The notes: generated by a model from the sequence alone, not told the origin. A stretch of DNA of 64,000 nt from Trueperella bonasi (GCF_030811535.1 NZ_JAUSQX010000001.1:1674001-1738000); one strand, 5' to 3'. Positions 1-9,496 are shown, numbered from the stretch's first letter. A program made the numbers and translations.

Positions 1-279
1 CCCGAAGATATCACCTATCCGCCCAGCGGGAACGAGCACGATGCCCACGGCAAGTGCGTAACCGGATAGCACCCATTGCAGCTGCGCATCCGAGGCAGAG
101 ACGGCCTGGCCCATTGCGGATAACACATTGTTGACAGCGGAAACCTGCATGAGCGTCATCATCAGTGGCACGAGCAGTACGGCGAGAAGCTTGTTGCGGT
201 CATAGACTCGATCCGATCCCGCAACTTTGATGTAACGCGGATTATCTCCTGCCTGTGATTGTGCTTCTGCCTTACTCAT
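1..279 (-). CDS. MFS drug-efflux transporter, DHA2/EmrB-like (N-terminal part)
   Basis: Only the first 93 codons lie in the window; the gene runs off the left edge. Reading leftward from the ATG at 279, a hydrophilic leader of about 30 residues is followed by a first membrane helix (LLAVLLVPLMMTLMQVSAV). A second hydrophobic segment ends in AGRIGDIFG, the motif A loop of major facilitator pumps. The SDAQLQWVLSGYALA stretch is typical of the 14-helix DHA2 group of proton-driven exporters. A good ribosome site (AGGGGAG) precedes the ATG. The gene is divergent from the S4-domain gene. Substrate is unknown; the family is fairly sure, the subgroup less so. Confidence 0.8.
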   Translation of the reverse strand, partial: MSKAEAQSQAGDNPRYIKVAGSDRVYDRNKLLAVLLVPLMMTLMQVSAVNNVLSAMGQAVSASDAQLQWVLSGYALAVGIVLVPAGRIGDIFG

Positions 280-442
280 AAACTCCCCTGAGCGCACGTT
301 AGTCAGAGCGCTTCTCATACATGTGCAACAAAAATGGCGCACCGGGCGCCAACTACATTCGGAGTATAGCCGGAGGGATCGGAAACCGCTGTAATGCAGG
401 CCACGAGGGCGGCGCTGCCTGCGCAGGTGCAGCGCACGGGCG

Positions 443-448
443 TAGACT
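443..448 (+). promoter_or_regulatory. -10 box TAGACT, leaderless start for the S4 gene
   Basis: The hexamer ends 6 nt before the ATG at 455, so transcription should begin at the start codon. No Shine-Dalgarno sequence is present. Confidence 0.5.
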
Positions 449-454
449 TAGCGC

Positions 455-835
455 ATGGAAACAGCGCGAATCGATCAGTGGCTGTGGGCGGTGCGTCATA
501 TCAAAACTCGCTCGGCGGCGACGGCGGCCTGCCGTGCTGGCCACGTGCGCATCAACGATGAGCCGGTTAAGGCCTCCACCAAGGTGAAGGTGGGCGACGT
601 CGTACGCTATCGGGTCCAAGGCTGGGACCGCATCCTGAAAGTTAAGAAACTCATAGTCAAGCGAGTCGGCGCGCCGGTGGCTCGCGAGTGCTACGAGGAT
701 CTCACCCCCGAACGGCCACGTGTGTACATTCCCGTGATGCGGCGCGAACCAGGCGCAGGACGCCCCACCAAAAAGGAACGCCGTGAGCTGGATCGGCTGT
801 TTGGCAGAGACTCGAACTGGGGCCGAATGCGCTAA
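455..835 (+). CDS. S4-domain RNA-binding protein (Hsp15/HslR-like)
   Basis: A basic 126-residue protein. The S4 RNA-binding fold begins at once ([21 protein letters not shown], then [20 protein letters not shown]), and a Lys/Arg-rich tail ends in [14 protein letters not shown]. Members of this family bind 50S subunits carrying stalled nascent chains and help ribosome rescue; that role here is by family resemblance. Length fits the family. The ATG at 455 lies 6 nt after a -10 box and has no ribosome site, which suggests a leaderless mRNA. The stop codon overlaps the -10 box of the downstream pyrH promoter. Confidence 0.85.
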   Translation: METARIDQWLWAVRHIKTRSAATAACRAGHVRINDEPVKASTKVKVGDVVRYRVQGWDRILKVKKLIVKRVGAPVARECYEDLTPERPRVYIPVMRREPGAGRPTKKERRELDRLFGRDSNWGRMR

Positions 836-838
836 ACT
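833..838 (+). promoter_or_regulatory. pyrH operon -10 box TAAACT
   Basis: The box sits in GCTAAACTTGGG, a 12-nt string repeated exactly at the rpsO promoter. It overlaps the stop codon of the S4 gene and would give a leader of about 74 nt before pyrH. Confidence 0.5.
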
Positions 839-918
839 TGGGCAAAGTGCCACCGGGGCCAAGCTCCGGCCTCCAAGCAAACCGATCAGGCAAGCTAACC
901 GATGAGAAAGGTAACGTC

Positions 919-1641
919 ATGACACAGCCGGCCACACGGCGTCGAGTCCTTCTAAAGCTTTCCGGTGAAGTGTTCGGCGGTGGAGAGGTTGGGCTCGATA
1001 CGTCGGTGCTCACCCGCATCGCGGGGGAAATTAAGGCGGCTGCCGAGGATGAGATCGAGGTTGGCGTCGTCGTTGGCGGCGGGAACTTCTTCCGCGGTGT
1101 CGAGCTCCAAGAAGCCGGAATGGATCGTGCACGCGCCGACTATATGGGAATGCTCGGCACGGTGATTAATGCGGTTGCACTCCAAGATTTTCTGGAAAGT
1201 GCGGGTGTTCCCACCCGTGTCCAAAGCGCGATCACGATGGCTCAGGTTGCTGAGTCCTACATTCCGTTGCGCGCCATCCGCCATTTTGAAAAGGGCCGCG
1301 TTGTCATCTTTGGTGCGGGTGCGGGTATGCCGTACTTTTCAACGGACACGGTAGCCGCACAGCGAGCACTTGAACTGCGCTGCGATGAGCTTTTGGTAGG
1401 CAAAAATGGCGTGGACGGCGTTTACTCGGATGATCCGCGCACAAACCCGGACGCCGTCAAGTTGGATCACGTCACGTACGAAGACGCCCTTCGGCAAGGA
1501 TTGCGCGTGGTCGATGCCGCCGCCTTTTCGCTGTGCCAAGATAACGGTATGACCATGAGGGTGTTCGGAATGGTTGAGCCTGGAAACGTCACTCGCGCCC
1601 TTCGTGGTGAAGACATTGGAACATTGGTAACTAGGAACTGA
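919..1641 (+). CDS. pyrH: UMP kinase
   Basis: UMP kinase phosphorylates UMP to UDP in pyrimidine nucleotide synthesis and belongs to the amino-acid kinase fold, unlike eukaryotic UMP/CMP kinase. The 240-residue product shows the N-terminal phosphate-binding strand [12 protein letters not shown], the GGGNFFRG loop, the [18 protein letters not shown] helix and the [12 protein letters not shown] segment. The ATG at 919 is chosen over in-frame starts up to 838 because GAGAAAGG lies just upstream and homologues start near this point. The gene heads the pyrH-frr-cdsA cluster, a common bacterial order. Confidence 0.95.
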   Translation: MTQPATRRRVLLKLSGEVFGGGEVGLDTSVLTRIAGEIKAAAEDEIEVGVVVGGGNFFRGVELQEAGMDRARADYMGMLGTVINAVALQDFLESAGVPTRVQSAITMAQVAESYIPLRAIRHFEKGRVVIFGAGAGMPYFSTDTVAAQRALELRCDELLVGKNGVDGVYSDDPRTNPDAVKLDHVTYEDALRQGLRVVDAAAFSLCQDNGMTMRVFGMVEPGNVTRALRGEDIGTLVTRN

Positions 1642-1647
1642 GGACAC

Positions 1648-2205
1648 ATGATTGAAACAGCCCTGCTTGAAGCGGACGACAAGATGGATAAGTCCATCGA
1701 CGTGTTGCGTAACGAGTTTTCAAAGATCCGCTCTGGCCGCGCAAACCCGGAGCTCTTCACCTCGCTGATGGTGGATTATTACGGAGCGCCGACGCCGTTA
1801 CAGCAGCTCGCGTCCGTGACCGTTCCTGAAGCGCGGATGATCATCATCACCCCCTATGACCGCTCGGCTATGAAGGACATTGAGCGGGCCATCCAAGAAG
1901 CCGATCTTGGCGTGAACCCGACCGACGATGGCCAGGTATTGCGCATTAACCTTCCAGCGCTGACTGAAGAGCGCCGCAAGGAGTACGTCAAGCTCGCCCG
2001 CACCAAGGCTGAGGACGCACGTATTGCTATCCGCGGGATCCGCCGCAAGGCCAAAGAGGAGCTCGAGCGAATCAAGAAGGATGGCGACGCCGGCGAAGAC
2101 GAAGTCGAACGTGGCGAAAAGGAGCTTGAAGCCCTCACGAAGCGTTTCACCGACCAGGTTGATGAGCTGCTCGAAGGAAAAGAAGCAGATCTCATGGAGA
2201 TCTAG
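1648..2205 (+). CDS. frr: Ribosome recycling factor
   Basis: RRF works with EF-G to split post-termination ribosomes. The 185-residue length is exactly usual. The N-terminal helix (ADDKMDKSIDVLRNEFSKIRSGRANPEL) and the C-terminal coiled coil rich in Lys/Glu (RRKAKEELERIKKDGDAGEDEVERGEKELEALTK, quoted in parts: helix arms around residues 120-165) match the family. The gene follows pyrH by 6 nt with GAGGAC as ribosome site, so it is in the same operon. Confidence 0.95.
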   Translation: MIETALLEADDKMDKSIDVLRNEFSKIRSGRANPELFTSLMVDYYGAPTPLQQLASVTVPEARMIIITPYDRSAMKDIERAIQEADLGVNPTDDGQVLRINLPALTEERRKEYVKLARTKAEDARIAIRGIRRKAKEELERIKKDGDAGEDEVERGEKELEALTKRFTDQVDELLEGKEADLMEI

Positions 2206-2207
2206 GG

Positions 2208-3092
2208 ATGAAGACCTCGCTCGCGGAGCAGGGCACCAGGATATTTGCCTGCCTTGCCCCGCGCCCGCCCGAACCGCCCAAAGAGTCCGCTTCCCGGGCC
2301 GGGCGTAACCTGTGGCTGGCAGTTCCTACTGCGATCGTGCTGCTTGCGATTTTGGGGCTGTCCTTAATCCGCATGGAGCTATTCGTTGGCCTCGTGGTCA
2401 TCGCCCTTGGTATCGCGCTGTGGGAGATGGCCGGAGCGCTGAAGGCTGGCCAGTTCACCATTCCGCTCGGGCCGTTACTTATCGGTCAATGCATCATGCT
2501 GATCGCCACGTGGAATCGTGGCCTTGACGCCGCGATTTTGATCTATTTTCTCACCTGCGCGGTTGCGATCGTGTGGAATGCTCGCCGGCCGATGGGTGTA
2601 ACCGACGCAATCGCGGGCTGTTTTGCGCTCGGCTGGCTCGGCCTCATCGGCAATTTCGCGGTGGCGATGGCCGCGATGCCAAACAGTGCGCTCGTGATTC
2701 TCACCTTCATACTTTTGCCCGTAGCAAACGATACGGGTGGATGGCTTGTTGGCATTCTGGTGGGCCGCCATCCGATTGCCCCGTCGATCTCGCCGAAGAA
2801 ATCCTGGGAAGGCTTTGCGGGATCCACGGTGGCAACCCTGCTGGTCGCATGGCTCATGTGCGGGCACCTTCTGGGAATGGAATGGTATTGGGTGATCGCG
2901 TTTGGCGTGACCACCCCCATTTTTGCGACGGCGGGTGATTTTGCGGAGTCGTTGTTGAAGCGCGATCTTGGGGTGAAAGACATGGGCTCCTTGTTTCCCG
3001 GCCACGGCGGAATGCTTGATCGGATCGACTCGATCTTGTTCTGCGCCCCCGTGTGTTACTTCCTTTTTGCTTTCGGATTTGGATTGTTTTAA
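2208..3092 (+). CDS. cdsA: Phosphatidate cytidylyltransferase (CDP-diglyceride synthase)
   Basis: CdsA converts phosphatidic acid and CTP to CDP-diacylglycerol, the precursor of all phospholipids, in the membrane. The 294-residue protein has a soluble N-terminus of about 40 residues, then seven or eight hydrophobic helices. PKKSWEGFAGS and the C-terminal signature SLLKRDLGVKDMGSLFPGHG followed by GMLDRIDS carry the metal-binding aspartates. It starts 2 nt after frr with only a weak ribosome site (TAGGG), so translation is probably coupled. Its product feeds the PgsA encoded at 40955. Confidence 0.93.
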   Translation: MKTSLAEQGTRIFACLAPRPPEPPKESASRAGRNLWLAVPTAIVLLAILGLSLIRMELFVGLVVIALGIALWEMAGALKAGQFTIPLGPLLIGQCIMLIATWNRGLDAAILIYFLTCAVAIVWNARRPMGVTDAIAGCFALGWLGLIGNFAVAMAAMPNSALVILTFILLPVANDTGGWLVGILVGRHPIAPSISPKKSWEGFAGSTVATLLVAWLMCGHLLGMEWYWVIAFGVTTPIFATAGDFAESLLKRDLGVKDMGSLFPGHGGMLDRIDSILFCAPVCYFLFAFGFGLF

Positions 3093-3115
3093 TCCGCTGG
3101 CACAATAGGTGATCT

Positions 3116-4372
3116 ATGGTTAAGCAAGTAAGGCCACGCAACGAGTCGGGCAAAGAACTCACCCTGACCTTTCACGAAAAGCGCAGGGGAAAGCCGCCGC
3201 GTCATGTGGCAGATCTAGGCCGCGAGGAGCGGCGGGCTCTACTGCAGGAGATGGGCTTTCCCGCCTTTCGTGCGGATCAGATTTCCAGGCATTATTTCGC
3301 GCATCGCACCGTCGATCCTGCGGATATGACGGACCTACCAGAAGACGGGCGCGAGCAGCTCGTTGGCGCCCTCGTTCCGACGCTCATGGAAAAGGTCTCC
3401 GAGCAGTTCGCCGACGGCGGGCGCACCCTGAAGGTCTTATGGAAGCTGTACGACGGCGTCGTTGTCGAATCGGTGCTCATGGCGTACCCGGACCGGGCAA
3501 CACTGTGCCTCTCCTCGCAGGCTGGTTGCGGTATGGCGTGCCCATTTTGTGCAACGGGCCAGGCGGGATTGACGCGCAACCTGTCAGCGGCAGAGATCAT
3601 CGAACAGTTGCGGCTCAACATGAAGCTGGCGGAGTCCGGCGCGCTTGGCGAGTCTACGCGCATTACGAACGTTGTGTTCATGGGAATGGGTGAACCGCTG
3701 GCGAATTACCGCGCCGTCCAGCAATCCCTGCACAGGATGATCAAACCGGTGCCGGAGGGTTTTGGGATGTCGGCGCGAAATATCACCGTCTCCACGGTCG
3801 GCTTGGTGCCTGCCATCGAGAAACTCGCGGCTGAAAATTTGCCGGTCACCCTGGCCGTGTCCCTACACGCCCCCGACGACGGCCTGCGCGACGATCTTAT
3901 TCCGATCAACTCGCGTTACAAGGTGGGAGAACTTTTAGATGCTGCCCGCCTCTACTACGTGAAAACGGGCCGGCGGGTATCGATCGAATACGCGCTGATC
4001 AGGGATATGAACGACCATAAGTGGCGTGCCGAACTGCTGGCAGCTGAACTCAACAGCCGGGGCAAAGGATGGGCACACGTCAATCCGATTCCGCTCAATC
4101 CCACTCCGGGAAGTATTTGGACGGCGTCGACCAACTCCGCAACGCGCTCGTTCGTCGATACACTTGTTGAGCGGGGTATTTCAACGACGGTTCGGGATAC
4201 GCGCGGCTCCGACATTGACGGTGCCTGCGGGCAGCTGGCTGCCGAAGTGGTCGATCGCGACAACGTCGCACGCCGTGCCAAGAAAGCCCAACAGGCGGTG
4301 GAAGCAAGGTTGGCGCAGCATCGCGAGGAACCGAAAGACTTTGCGGACCAGTTGGCGACGATGCGATCGTAG
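3116..4372 (+). CDS. rlmN: 23S rRNA/tRNA (adenine-C2) methyltransferase, radical SAM
   Basis: RlmN makes 2-methyladenosine at A2503 of 23S rRNA and at A37 of some tRNAs, tuning the peptide exit tunnel and decoding. The 418-residue protein has the radical-SAM cluster motif CGMACPFC with cysteines at 138, 142 and 145, the GMGEPLANY SAM-binding loop, and the VSLHAPDD and HVNPIPLNPTPGS strands. The N-terminal 30 residues are basic and variable. A late basic tail (VARRAKKAQQAVEARLAQHRE) is longer than in many homologues. It continues the cdsA operon after a 23-nt gap. Confidence 0.93.
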   Translation: MVKQVRPRNESGKELTLTFHEKRRGKPPRHVADLGREERRALLQEMGFPAFRADQISRHYFAHRTVDPADMTDLPEDGREQLVGALVPTLMEKVSEQFADGGRTLKVLWKLYDGVVVESVLMAYPDRATLCLSSQAGCGMACPFCATGQAGLTRNLSAAEIIEQLRLNMKLAESGALGESTRITNVVFMGMGEPLANYRAVQQSLHRMIKPVPEGFGMSARNITVSTVGLVPAIEKLAAENLPVTLAVSLHAPDDGLRDDLIPINSRYKVGELLDAARLYYVKTGRRVSIEYALIRDMNDHKWRAELLAAELNSRGKGWAHVNPIPLNPTPGSIWTASTNSATRSFVDTLVERGISTTVRDTRGSDIDGACGQLAAEVVDRDNVARRAKKAQQAVEARLAQHREEPKDFADQLATMRS

Positions 4373-4380
4373 GGAGGAAC

Positions 4381-4926
4381 ATGGTAGATACGTTCAAACG
4401 AGTAGGGGCCTGGAAGTCTGGTTATCACACCGGGCAGGTGGATGCCTTTTTGAAAAAAGCCAAGCAGGCCTATTCGGGTGATGATTCGCTCGGTATCGAC
4501 GAAACTGCCGTGCGCGCTTCAGCGTTCGATTGGGTTCGTAACGGCTACGATCCCGAGCTTGTTGACGCGGCTTTGGACAGGCTCGAGTCTGCGTTTATTC
4601 AACGACGCCGTGCGCGCGTGGTCGATTCAGAAGGTGAGGAAGCGTGGCTTGATGAGACCTACGAGCAGGCGCAAACGCTTTATCCACGGCTATTGCGCCC
4701 GGGTGGGGAAAAGTTTGCCGACGCCGACGGCGCGGGTTATGCGAAGTCGGAAGTCGATCAAGTGATGGGCCGACTAGCGGAGTACTTTTCTGGCCGGCTG
4801 GAAATGTCGTCCACCGATTTGCGTTCGGCTACTTTTGGAAAGGCGCGGGGAAGTTCTGCATATTCCGAGCCGGTTGTAGATACCTATCTAGACCGTGCGA
4901 TTAGCGTGATGTTGGCGGTTGAATGA
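4381..4926 (+). CDS. DivIVA-type repeat protein
   Basis: A 181-residue acidic protein with four copies of a short pattern, roughly (F)-x-GY-x4-VD-x2-L-x-R: SGYHTGQVDAFLKKAKQAY near residue 14, NGYDPELVDAALDRLESAF near 55, AGYAKSEVDQVMGRLAEYF near 121 and SAYSEPVVDTYLDRAISVM near 160. The pattern resembles the N-terminal membrane-curvature module of DivIVA/Wag31. I recall an actinobacterial family of DivIVA-domain repeat proteins that this would match. No coiled-coil tail is present. It has a GGAGG site and lies between rlmN and dxr, overlapping dxr by 4 nt. Function is unknown; a role at the cell pole or septum is inference. Confidence 0.7.
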   Translation: MVDTFKRVGAWKSGYHTGQVDAFLKKAKQAYSGDDSLGIDETAVRASAFDWVRNGYDPELVDAALDRLESAFIQRRRARVVDSEGEEAWLDETYEQAQTLYPRLLRPGGEKFADADGAGYAKSEVDQVMGRLAEYFSGRLEMSSTDLRSATFGKARGSSAYSEPVVDTYLDRAISVMLAVE

Positions 4927-6140
4927 TGCGCGACGTCGTTTTGCTTGGGTCCACGGGATCGATCGGCACGCAAGCGCTCGAAGTGATCGACGCAAATGCT
5001 GATCGGTTCCGGGTATGTGGGCTTGGCGCCGGTGGGGGCAATATCGAACTGCTTGCCCGGCAAGCCGTGAGCTTTGATGTGCCGCGGGTGGCGATAGCGG
5101 CTGACAAAGCGGATGAATTTGCAAGCTCATGGAAGAAGGTTTCCGGCGGTGCGCCGATGCCGCAGGTTGATACTGGCGATGACGCGATGGTGGAACTGGC
5201 GCGATCTTTGCGTGGCACAGCCGAAGAATCCGGCGTCGTTGTTAATGGAATCACGGGCTCCATTGGTTTGCGTCCCACGCTGGCTGCCCTTGAATCGGGG
5301 GCAACTTTGGCCTTGGCGAACAAGGAATCCCTCGTGATTGGCGGTGGGCTGATTGCGCAGGCGATGGCGTGGCCAGGGCAAATTGTGCCCGTCGATTCCG
5401 AGCATTCGGCGATTGCGCAGGCGCTGAGTTCGGGGCGTCATGAAAAGGGTTTGACCTCGCCTGTTGTTACCGGCCGCTCTGAGGTGCGAAGGCTGATTCT
5501 CACGGCCTCTGGAGGGCCGTTTCGCGGGTGGGGGCGAGCTGATTTGGCAAAGGTTAGCCCGGAGCAGGCGCTCAACCATCCGACGTGGGATATGGGCCCG
5601 GTTGTCACGATCAATTCATCCACGCTCATCAACAAGGGGCTTGAGCTGATCGAGGCCGCCTACCTATTCGACATCGATCCGGCGGACATCACGGTGGTGG
5701 TTCATCCGCAGTCAGTGGTCCATTCGATGGTGGAGTTCGTAGACGGGTCTACCATTGCGCAGGCCTCGCCTCCGGATATGAAGCTGCCGATCGCGCTTGG
5801 GCTGGCGTGGCCCGAGCGGCTCGAGGGCATGGCCAGCCCCTGCCGGTGGGAGGAACCGGTTTCGTGGACTTTTGAGCCATTTGATGTCGAGGTGTTCCCA
5901 GCCATTGGCCTAGCCCGCGATGCTGTGGCTGCCTCGCCGCTGCATCCGGCGGTGCTGAATGCAGCTAACGAGGAATGTGTGGACGCTTTCAGAGTGGGCA
6001 GGATTGGCTATCTGGACATCGTGGATACGGTAGCGGAAGTTCTCGGCGCGTTTGATGCGGATGCCACGCTTGATCTCGACGGCGTCCTTGGTGTTGATGC
6101 GTGGGCGCGGGCGCAAGCGCGCCGCGCGTTAGGGGTCTAA
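4923..6140 (+). CDS. dxr: 1-deoxy-D-xylulose 5-phosphate reductoisomerase
   Basis: Dxr makes 2-C-methyl-D-erythritol 4-phosphate, the committed step of the MEP isoprenoid pathway, using NADPH and a divalent metal. The 405-residue product shows the nucleotide loop LGSTGSIGTQALEVI at the N-terminus, ANKESLVIGG, the metal-site strand PVDSEHSAIAQAL, the flexible lid LTASGGPFRGW and HPTWDMGPVVTINSSTL. There are two adjacent ATGs (4923, 4926); the first overlaps the upstream stop, which favours translational coupling. The pathway partner ispG lies 1.3 kb downstream. Confidence 0.95.
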   Translation: MMRDVVLLGSTGSIGTQALEVIDANADRFRVCGLGAGGGNIELLARQAVSFDVPRVAIAADKADEFASSWKKVSGGAPMPQVDTGDDAMVELARSLRGTAEESGVVVNGITGSIGLRPTLAALESGATLALANKESLVIGGGLIAQAMAWPGQIVPVDSEHSAIAQALSSGRHEKGLTSPVVTGRSEVRRLILTASGGPFRGWGRADLAKVSPEQALNHPTWDMGPVVTINSSTLINKGLELIEAAYLFDIDPADITVVVHPQSVVHSMVEFVDGSTIAQASPPDMKLPIALGLAWPERLEGMASPCRWEEPVSWTFEPFDVEVFPAIGLARDAVAASPLHPAVLNAANEECVDAFRVGRIGYLDIVDTVAEVLGAFDADATLDLDGVLGVDAWARAQARRALGV

Positions 6141-7433
6141 GTGGGTGCCTTGCCCGGCATTATTTTTCTGATCGTCGGCCTACTTGTTTCGGTCGGTATT
6201 CACGAACTTGGCCACCTTATTCCAGCAAAGCGCTTCGGGGTGAAGGTATCGCAGTACTTTATTGGTTTTGGACCAACGCTGTGGTCAACCATGCGCGGCG
6301 GTACAGAATACGGGTTGAAAGCGATTCCGCTTGGCGGATACGTGCAAATGGCCGGCATGCTCGCGCCTGCAAAGCCGGGTACGCGAACGTACAAAAACGG
6401 ACAGCTCACGCTGGCTGAGGAGGCCCGGCGGGCGTCGGCTGAAGATCTGAGCCCCGGCGAGGAAGACCGGGCATTCTGGCGCTTGCCAGCTCGCCAAAAG
6501 CTCGTGGTCATGTTCGCAGGCCCGGTAACGAACCTTATTTTGGCAGGGCTGCTTATTGGCCTCGTCGTCTCCGGTTTTGGTCTGCCGGCGCTGACCAACC
6601 AGGTTGGTGCAATCACCCCCTGTGTGGGCCAAGCGCAACAGTGTAGTACGGAACATCCGCCGAGTCCCGCGGCTGACTCGGCCCTCGAAGTTGGCGACAC
6701 GGTTGTGGCATGGGGTCATACCTCGACCTCCAACTGGGAAGAGTTATCAGCCGCAATTGCCAACGGCGGTACCGGCCCGGTGACCGTACGCATCGAACGC
6801 GAGGGCGAACCGATCGACGTCGTCGTCCATCCGGTACTCGTGGAGCGGCCGGTTGTTGAAAACGGGCAAGTCGTCGTTGACGACGCCGGGGAGCCGCACA
6901 CGCACACGGTGCCGTACGCGGGTATTTCGCCGACGAGCCAGCGCGAGCGGCAGTCGGTGTGGCAGGTGCCAGGATACGTGTGGGATTTCACTATCGCCAC
7001 CGGGAAGGTGCTGGTCAGCCTGCCAATGAACCTGTGGAATACGGCGGCGGACCTTGTGACGGGCGCCGAGCGGGATCCCACGGGCGTGGTCGGAATCGTT
7101 GGCGTGGCAGATATCGCGGGAAATATTAGCTCCAGCCAGGGGGAGGGCTACGGAGCGGTCGATCGGCTAGGAGATCTCACTTTGCTTCTCGCTGGGCTGA
7201 ACATGTCGCTGTTCATGTTCAACATGCTTCCGCTTTTGCCCCTCGACGGCGGGCACATCTTAGGCGCGCTCATCGAAGGTACACGCCGAAAAATAGCGAA
7301 AGTGCAAGGCAAGCCCGATCCTGGGCCTTTCGATACGGCCCGTCTGTTGCCGCTCAGCTACGTGGTGCTCGCCGCACTGATAGCGATGACGGTGTTACTC
7401 GTCGTTGCCGATATCCTCAACCCGGTTGTATAG
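6141..7433 (+). CDS. rseP: Site-2 intramembrane zinc metalloprotease (RseP/Rip1 family)
   Basis: This protein cleaves membrane-embedded anti-sigma factors or other substrates within the bilayer. The 430-residue sequence has the HELGH zinc motif at residues 21-25 in the first helix, a central PDZ-like region (about 175-260), and the third zinc ligand motif MLPLLPLDGGHI near residue 367. Several hydrophobic helices flank these motifs. The GTG start follows the dxr stop with no gap, so coupling is likely. The order dxr-rseP-ispG is conserved in actinobacteria. The substrate cannot be told from the sequence. Confidence 0.92.
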   Translation: MGALPGIIFLIVGLLVSVGIHELGHLIPAKRFGVKVSQYFIGFGPTLWSTMRGGTEYGLKAIPLGGYVQMAGMLAPAKPGTRTYKNGQLTLAEEARRASAEDLSPGEEDRAFWRLPARQKLVVMFAGPVTNLILAGLLIGLVVSGFGLPALTNQVGAITPCVGQAQQCSTEHPPSPAADSALEVGDTVVAWGHTSTSNWEELSAAIANGGTGPVTVRIEREGEPIDVVVHPVLVERPVVENGQVVVDDAGEPHTHTVPYAGISPTSQRERQSVWQVPGYVWDFTIATGKVLVSLPMNLWNTAADLVTGAERDPTGVVGIVGVADIAGNISSSQGEGYGAVDRLGDLTLLLAGLNMSLFMFNMLPLLPLDGGHILGALIEGTRRKIAKVQGKPDPGPFDTARLLPLSYVVLAALIAMTVLLVVADILNPVV

Positions 7434-7474
7434 CTGTGGAGCGAGTACCGCTGTAAATCATCACGGGGGGATGA

Positions 7475-7480
7475 CATAAT
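7475..7480 (+). promoter_or_regulatory. Extended -10 box (TGA-CATAAT), leaderless ispG
   Basis: TG lies one base before CATAAT, and the hexamer ends 7 nt before the GTG at 7488. This suggests a leaderless ispG transcript independent of the dxr operon. Confidence 0.5.
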
Positions 7481-7487
7481 CGAAGGC

Positions 7488-8648
7488 GTGAGTAATCCAG
7501 TATCGCTTGGTATCCCGACAGTCAAGGAAGCGCCGGAAGTTTTACGGCCGCGCAAGAAAACCCGCCAGATTAAGGTGGGGGACGTGTACGTAGGCGGAGA
7601 CGCGCCCGTTTCCGTGCAGTCGATGACAACCACAAAAACCCACGATATCGGTGCGACGCTCCAGCAAATTGCGGAGCTTACGGCCGCGGGATGTGACATC
7701 GTACGCGTTGCCTGCCCCACCGATAAAGACGCCGAAGCCCTGTCAATCATCGCGCAGCAGTCGACCATTCCCGTGGTTGCCGATATCCATTTCCAGCCGC
7801 GCTACGTGTTCGCTGCGATCGACTCGGGTATGGGCGTGCGCGTGAATCCGGGCAATATTAAGAAGTTTGACGATCGAATTCCGGAGATCGCGGCGGCGGC
7901 GAATGCTAATGGTACCGCGATGCGAATCGGTATTAATGCGGGTTCGCTCGATCCGCGTCTGTTGAAAAAGTACGGTAAGGCCACGCCTGAAGCGCTGGTT
8001 GAGTCGGCCGTCAATGAGGCGCTACTTTTCGAAGAGGCCGGCTTTTTTGATTTCGCGATCTCCGTGAAGCATCACGACCCGGTGACGATGGTGCGGGCCT
8101 ACGAATTGCTGTCGGAGGCGGGAGATTGGCCGCTACACCTTGGCGTGACTGAGGCCGGGCCGGAGTTCCAGGGAACCGTGAAATCCGCGGTTGCATTCGG
8201 TGCTCTGCTCAGTCAGGGGATTGGCGATACGATCCGCGTTTCGCTGTCTGCCCCGCCCGTTGAGGAGATCAAGGTTGGCGAGGAGATTTTGCGCTCGCTT
8301 GGGCTTCGTGAGCGCAAGCTGGAAATCGTTTCCTGCCCTTCGTGTGGGCGAGCCCAAGTGGATGTTTACACGTTGGCCAACGAGGTAACTGAGGGCTTGA
8401 AGGACGTGAGCTTTCCGCTACGCGTTGCCGTGATGGGTTGCGTTGTTAATGGTCCGGGCGAAGCGCGCGAAGCAGACCTTGGGGTGGCCTCTGGCAATGG
8501 GAAAGGGCAGATCTTTGTGAAGGGCAAGGTTGTGGAAACCGTCCCCGAGGAAGAAATTGTGGAAACTTTGATTCGACGTGCTCGGATTGTGGCCGAGGAA
8601 CTGGGCTTAACCGAAGATCCCGAGGCTTCGCCCGAGGTGATCGTCTAG
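7488..8648 (+). CDS. ispG: 4-hydroxy-3-methylbut-2-enyl diphosphate synthase
   Basis: IspG (GcpE) reductively opens MEcPP to HMBPP, the penultimate MEP-pathway step, using a 4Fe-4S cluster. The 386-residue protein has the barrel start [24 protein letters not shown], and cluster cysteines in SCPSCGR (about residues 283 and 286) and [11 protein letters not shown] (about 318). The GTG at 7488 sits 7 nt after a -10 box and lacks a ribosome site. The C-terminal tail is acidic. It overlaps the next gene by one base. Confidence 0.95.
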   Translation: MSNPVSLGIPTVKEAPEVLRPRKKTRQIKVGDVYVGGDAPVSVQSMTTTKTHDIGATLQQIAELTAAGCDIVRVACPTDKDAEALSIIAQQSTIPVVADIHFQPRYVFAAIDSGMGVRVNPGNIKKFDDRIPEIAAAANANGTAMRIGINAGSLDPRLLKKYGKATPEALVESAVNEALLFEEAGFFDFAISVKHHDPVTMVRAYELLSEAGDWPLHLGVTEAGPEFQGTVKSAVAFGALLSQGIGDTIRVSLSAPPVEEIKVGEEILRSLGLRERKLEIVSCPSCGRAQVDVYTLANEVTEGLKDVSFPLRVAVMGCVVNGPGEAREADLGVASGNGKGQIFVKGKVVETVPEEEIVETLIRRARIVAEELGLTEDPEASPEVIV

Positions 8649-9496
8649 TGCGCTGGCCGCGCCGTTCGCGGCTTCGGCGGCTCAGTGCTTTCGATAAAAA
8701 GGCGGCAATCGATATTCTGGCCCAAGATCCCGTAGCCTCGATTTTGGCTCGGGTGCCGATCGAACAGGAGGACTCGAGCACGGCGCACGCCTTAGGTCTT
8801 TTCGACGACGACGGCGCGCTTTGCGCAGTGTGCTGGAATGGTGGCAACCTGGTGCCTTTCGGTTTCGACCCCGAAGGCCTCGATATTTTGGCCGATCATC
8901 TCATTCACACCCCGCAACTGTGCTACACGCTTACGGGCCCGGCCGATCAGGTCCTACCTTTATGGGACCGGGTTCAAGGTGTGTATTCCCGCCCGCGCGA
9001 GATCAGGGAGCGCCAGCTTTCGATGGTTTATCAGGGCGGTGAACAGGTGGCTCCCGATCCGGCCGTGCGTTTGGCACAGGTGGGCGAAGGCGGTTTGGTT
9101 TTTCCGGCGTCGGTAGCGATGTTCATCGAAGAAGTGGGTTTCGATCCGAGCCAGGGCAGCTACGCATATGCTAATCGCGTTTACAGCCTCATCCGTCAAG
9201 GGCGTACTTTCGTGCGGATCGGCCCGGGTGGTAACGGCCAGCCGCGAGTGGAGTTCAAAGCTGACGTGGGTGCGCTTGCTGGGGGAGTGGCACAGATTCA
9301 AGGCGTGTGGACTGCGCCCGACCTACGAGGGCAGGGGATTGCAACGAATGCGATGGTAAGTGTAGCCCGCGCGGTGTCTACTACGATCGCGCCAACAGTT
9401 TCGCTTTACGTCAACGACTTCAATGTTGCGGCCGTGCGCGCCTATGAAAAAGCCGGCTTCGAGACGGTTGGCCTATACGCGACCGTGATGCTCTAA
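8648..9496 (+). CDS. GNAT acetyltransferase with N-terminal DUF4081-like domain
   Basis: A 282-residue protein. Residues 1-130 ([20 protein letters not shown], then [10 protein letters not shown]) resemble the DUF4081 domain found in actinobacteria downstream of ispG. The C-terminal half is a GNAT fold with the acetyl-CoA loop [19 protein letters not shown] and the closing strand [21 protein letters not shown]. It starts with GTG overlapping the ispG stop codon (TAGTG), so it is read from the same message. The acceptor substrate is unknown. Confidence 0.82.
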   Translation: MRWPRRSRLRRLSAFDKKAAIDILAQDPVASILARVPIEQEDSSTAHALGLFDDDGALCAVCWNGGNLVPFGFDPEGLDILADHLIHTPQLCYTLTGPADQVLPLWDRVQGVYSRPREIRERQLSMVYQGGEQVAPDPAVRLAQVGEGGLVFPASVAMFIEEVGFDPSQGSYAYANRVYSLIRQGRTFVRIGPGGNGQPRVEFKADVGALAGGVAQIQGVWTAPDLRGQGIATNAMVSVARAVSTTIAPTVSLYVNDFNVAAVRAYEKAGFETVGLYATVML

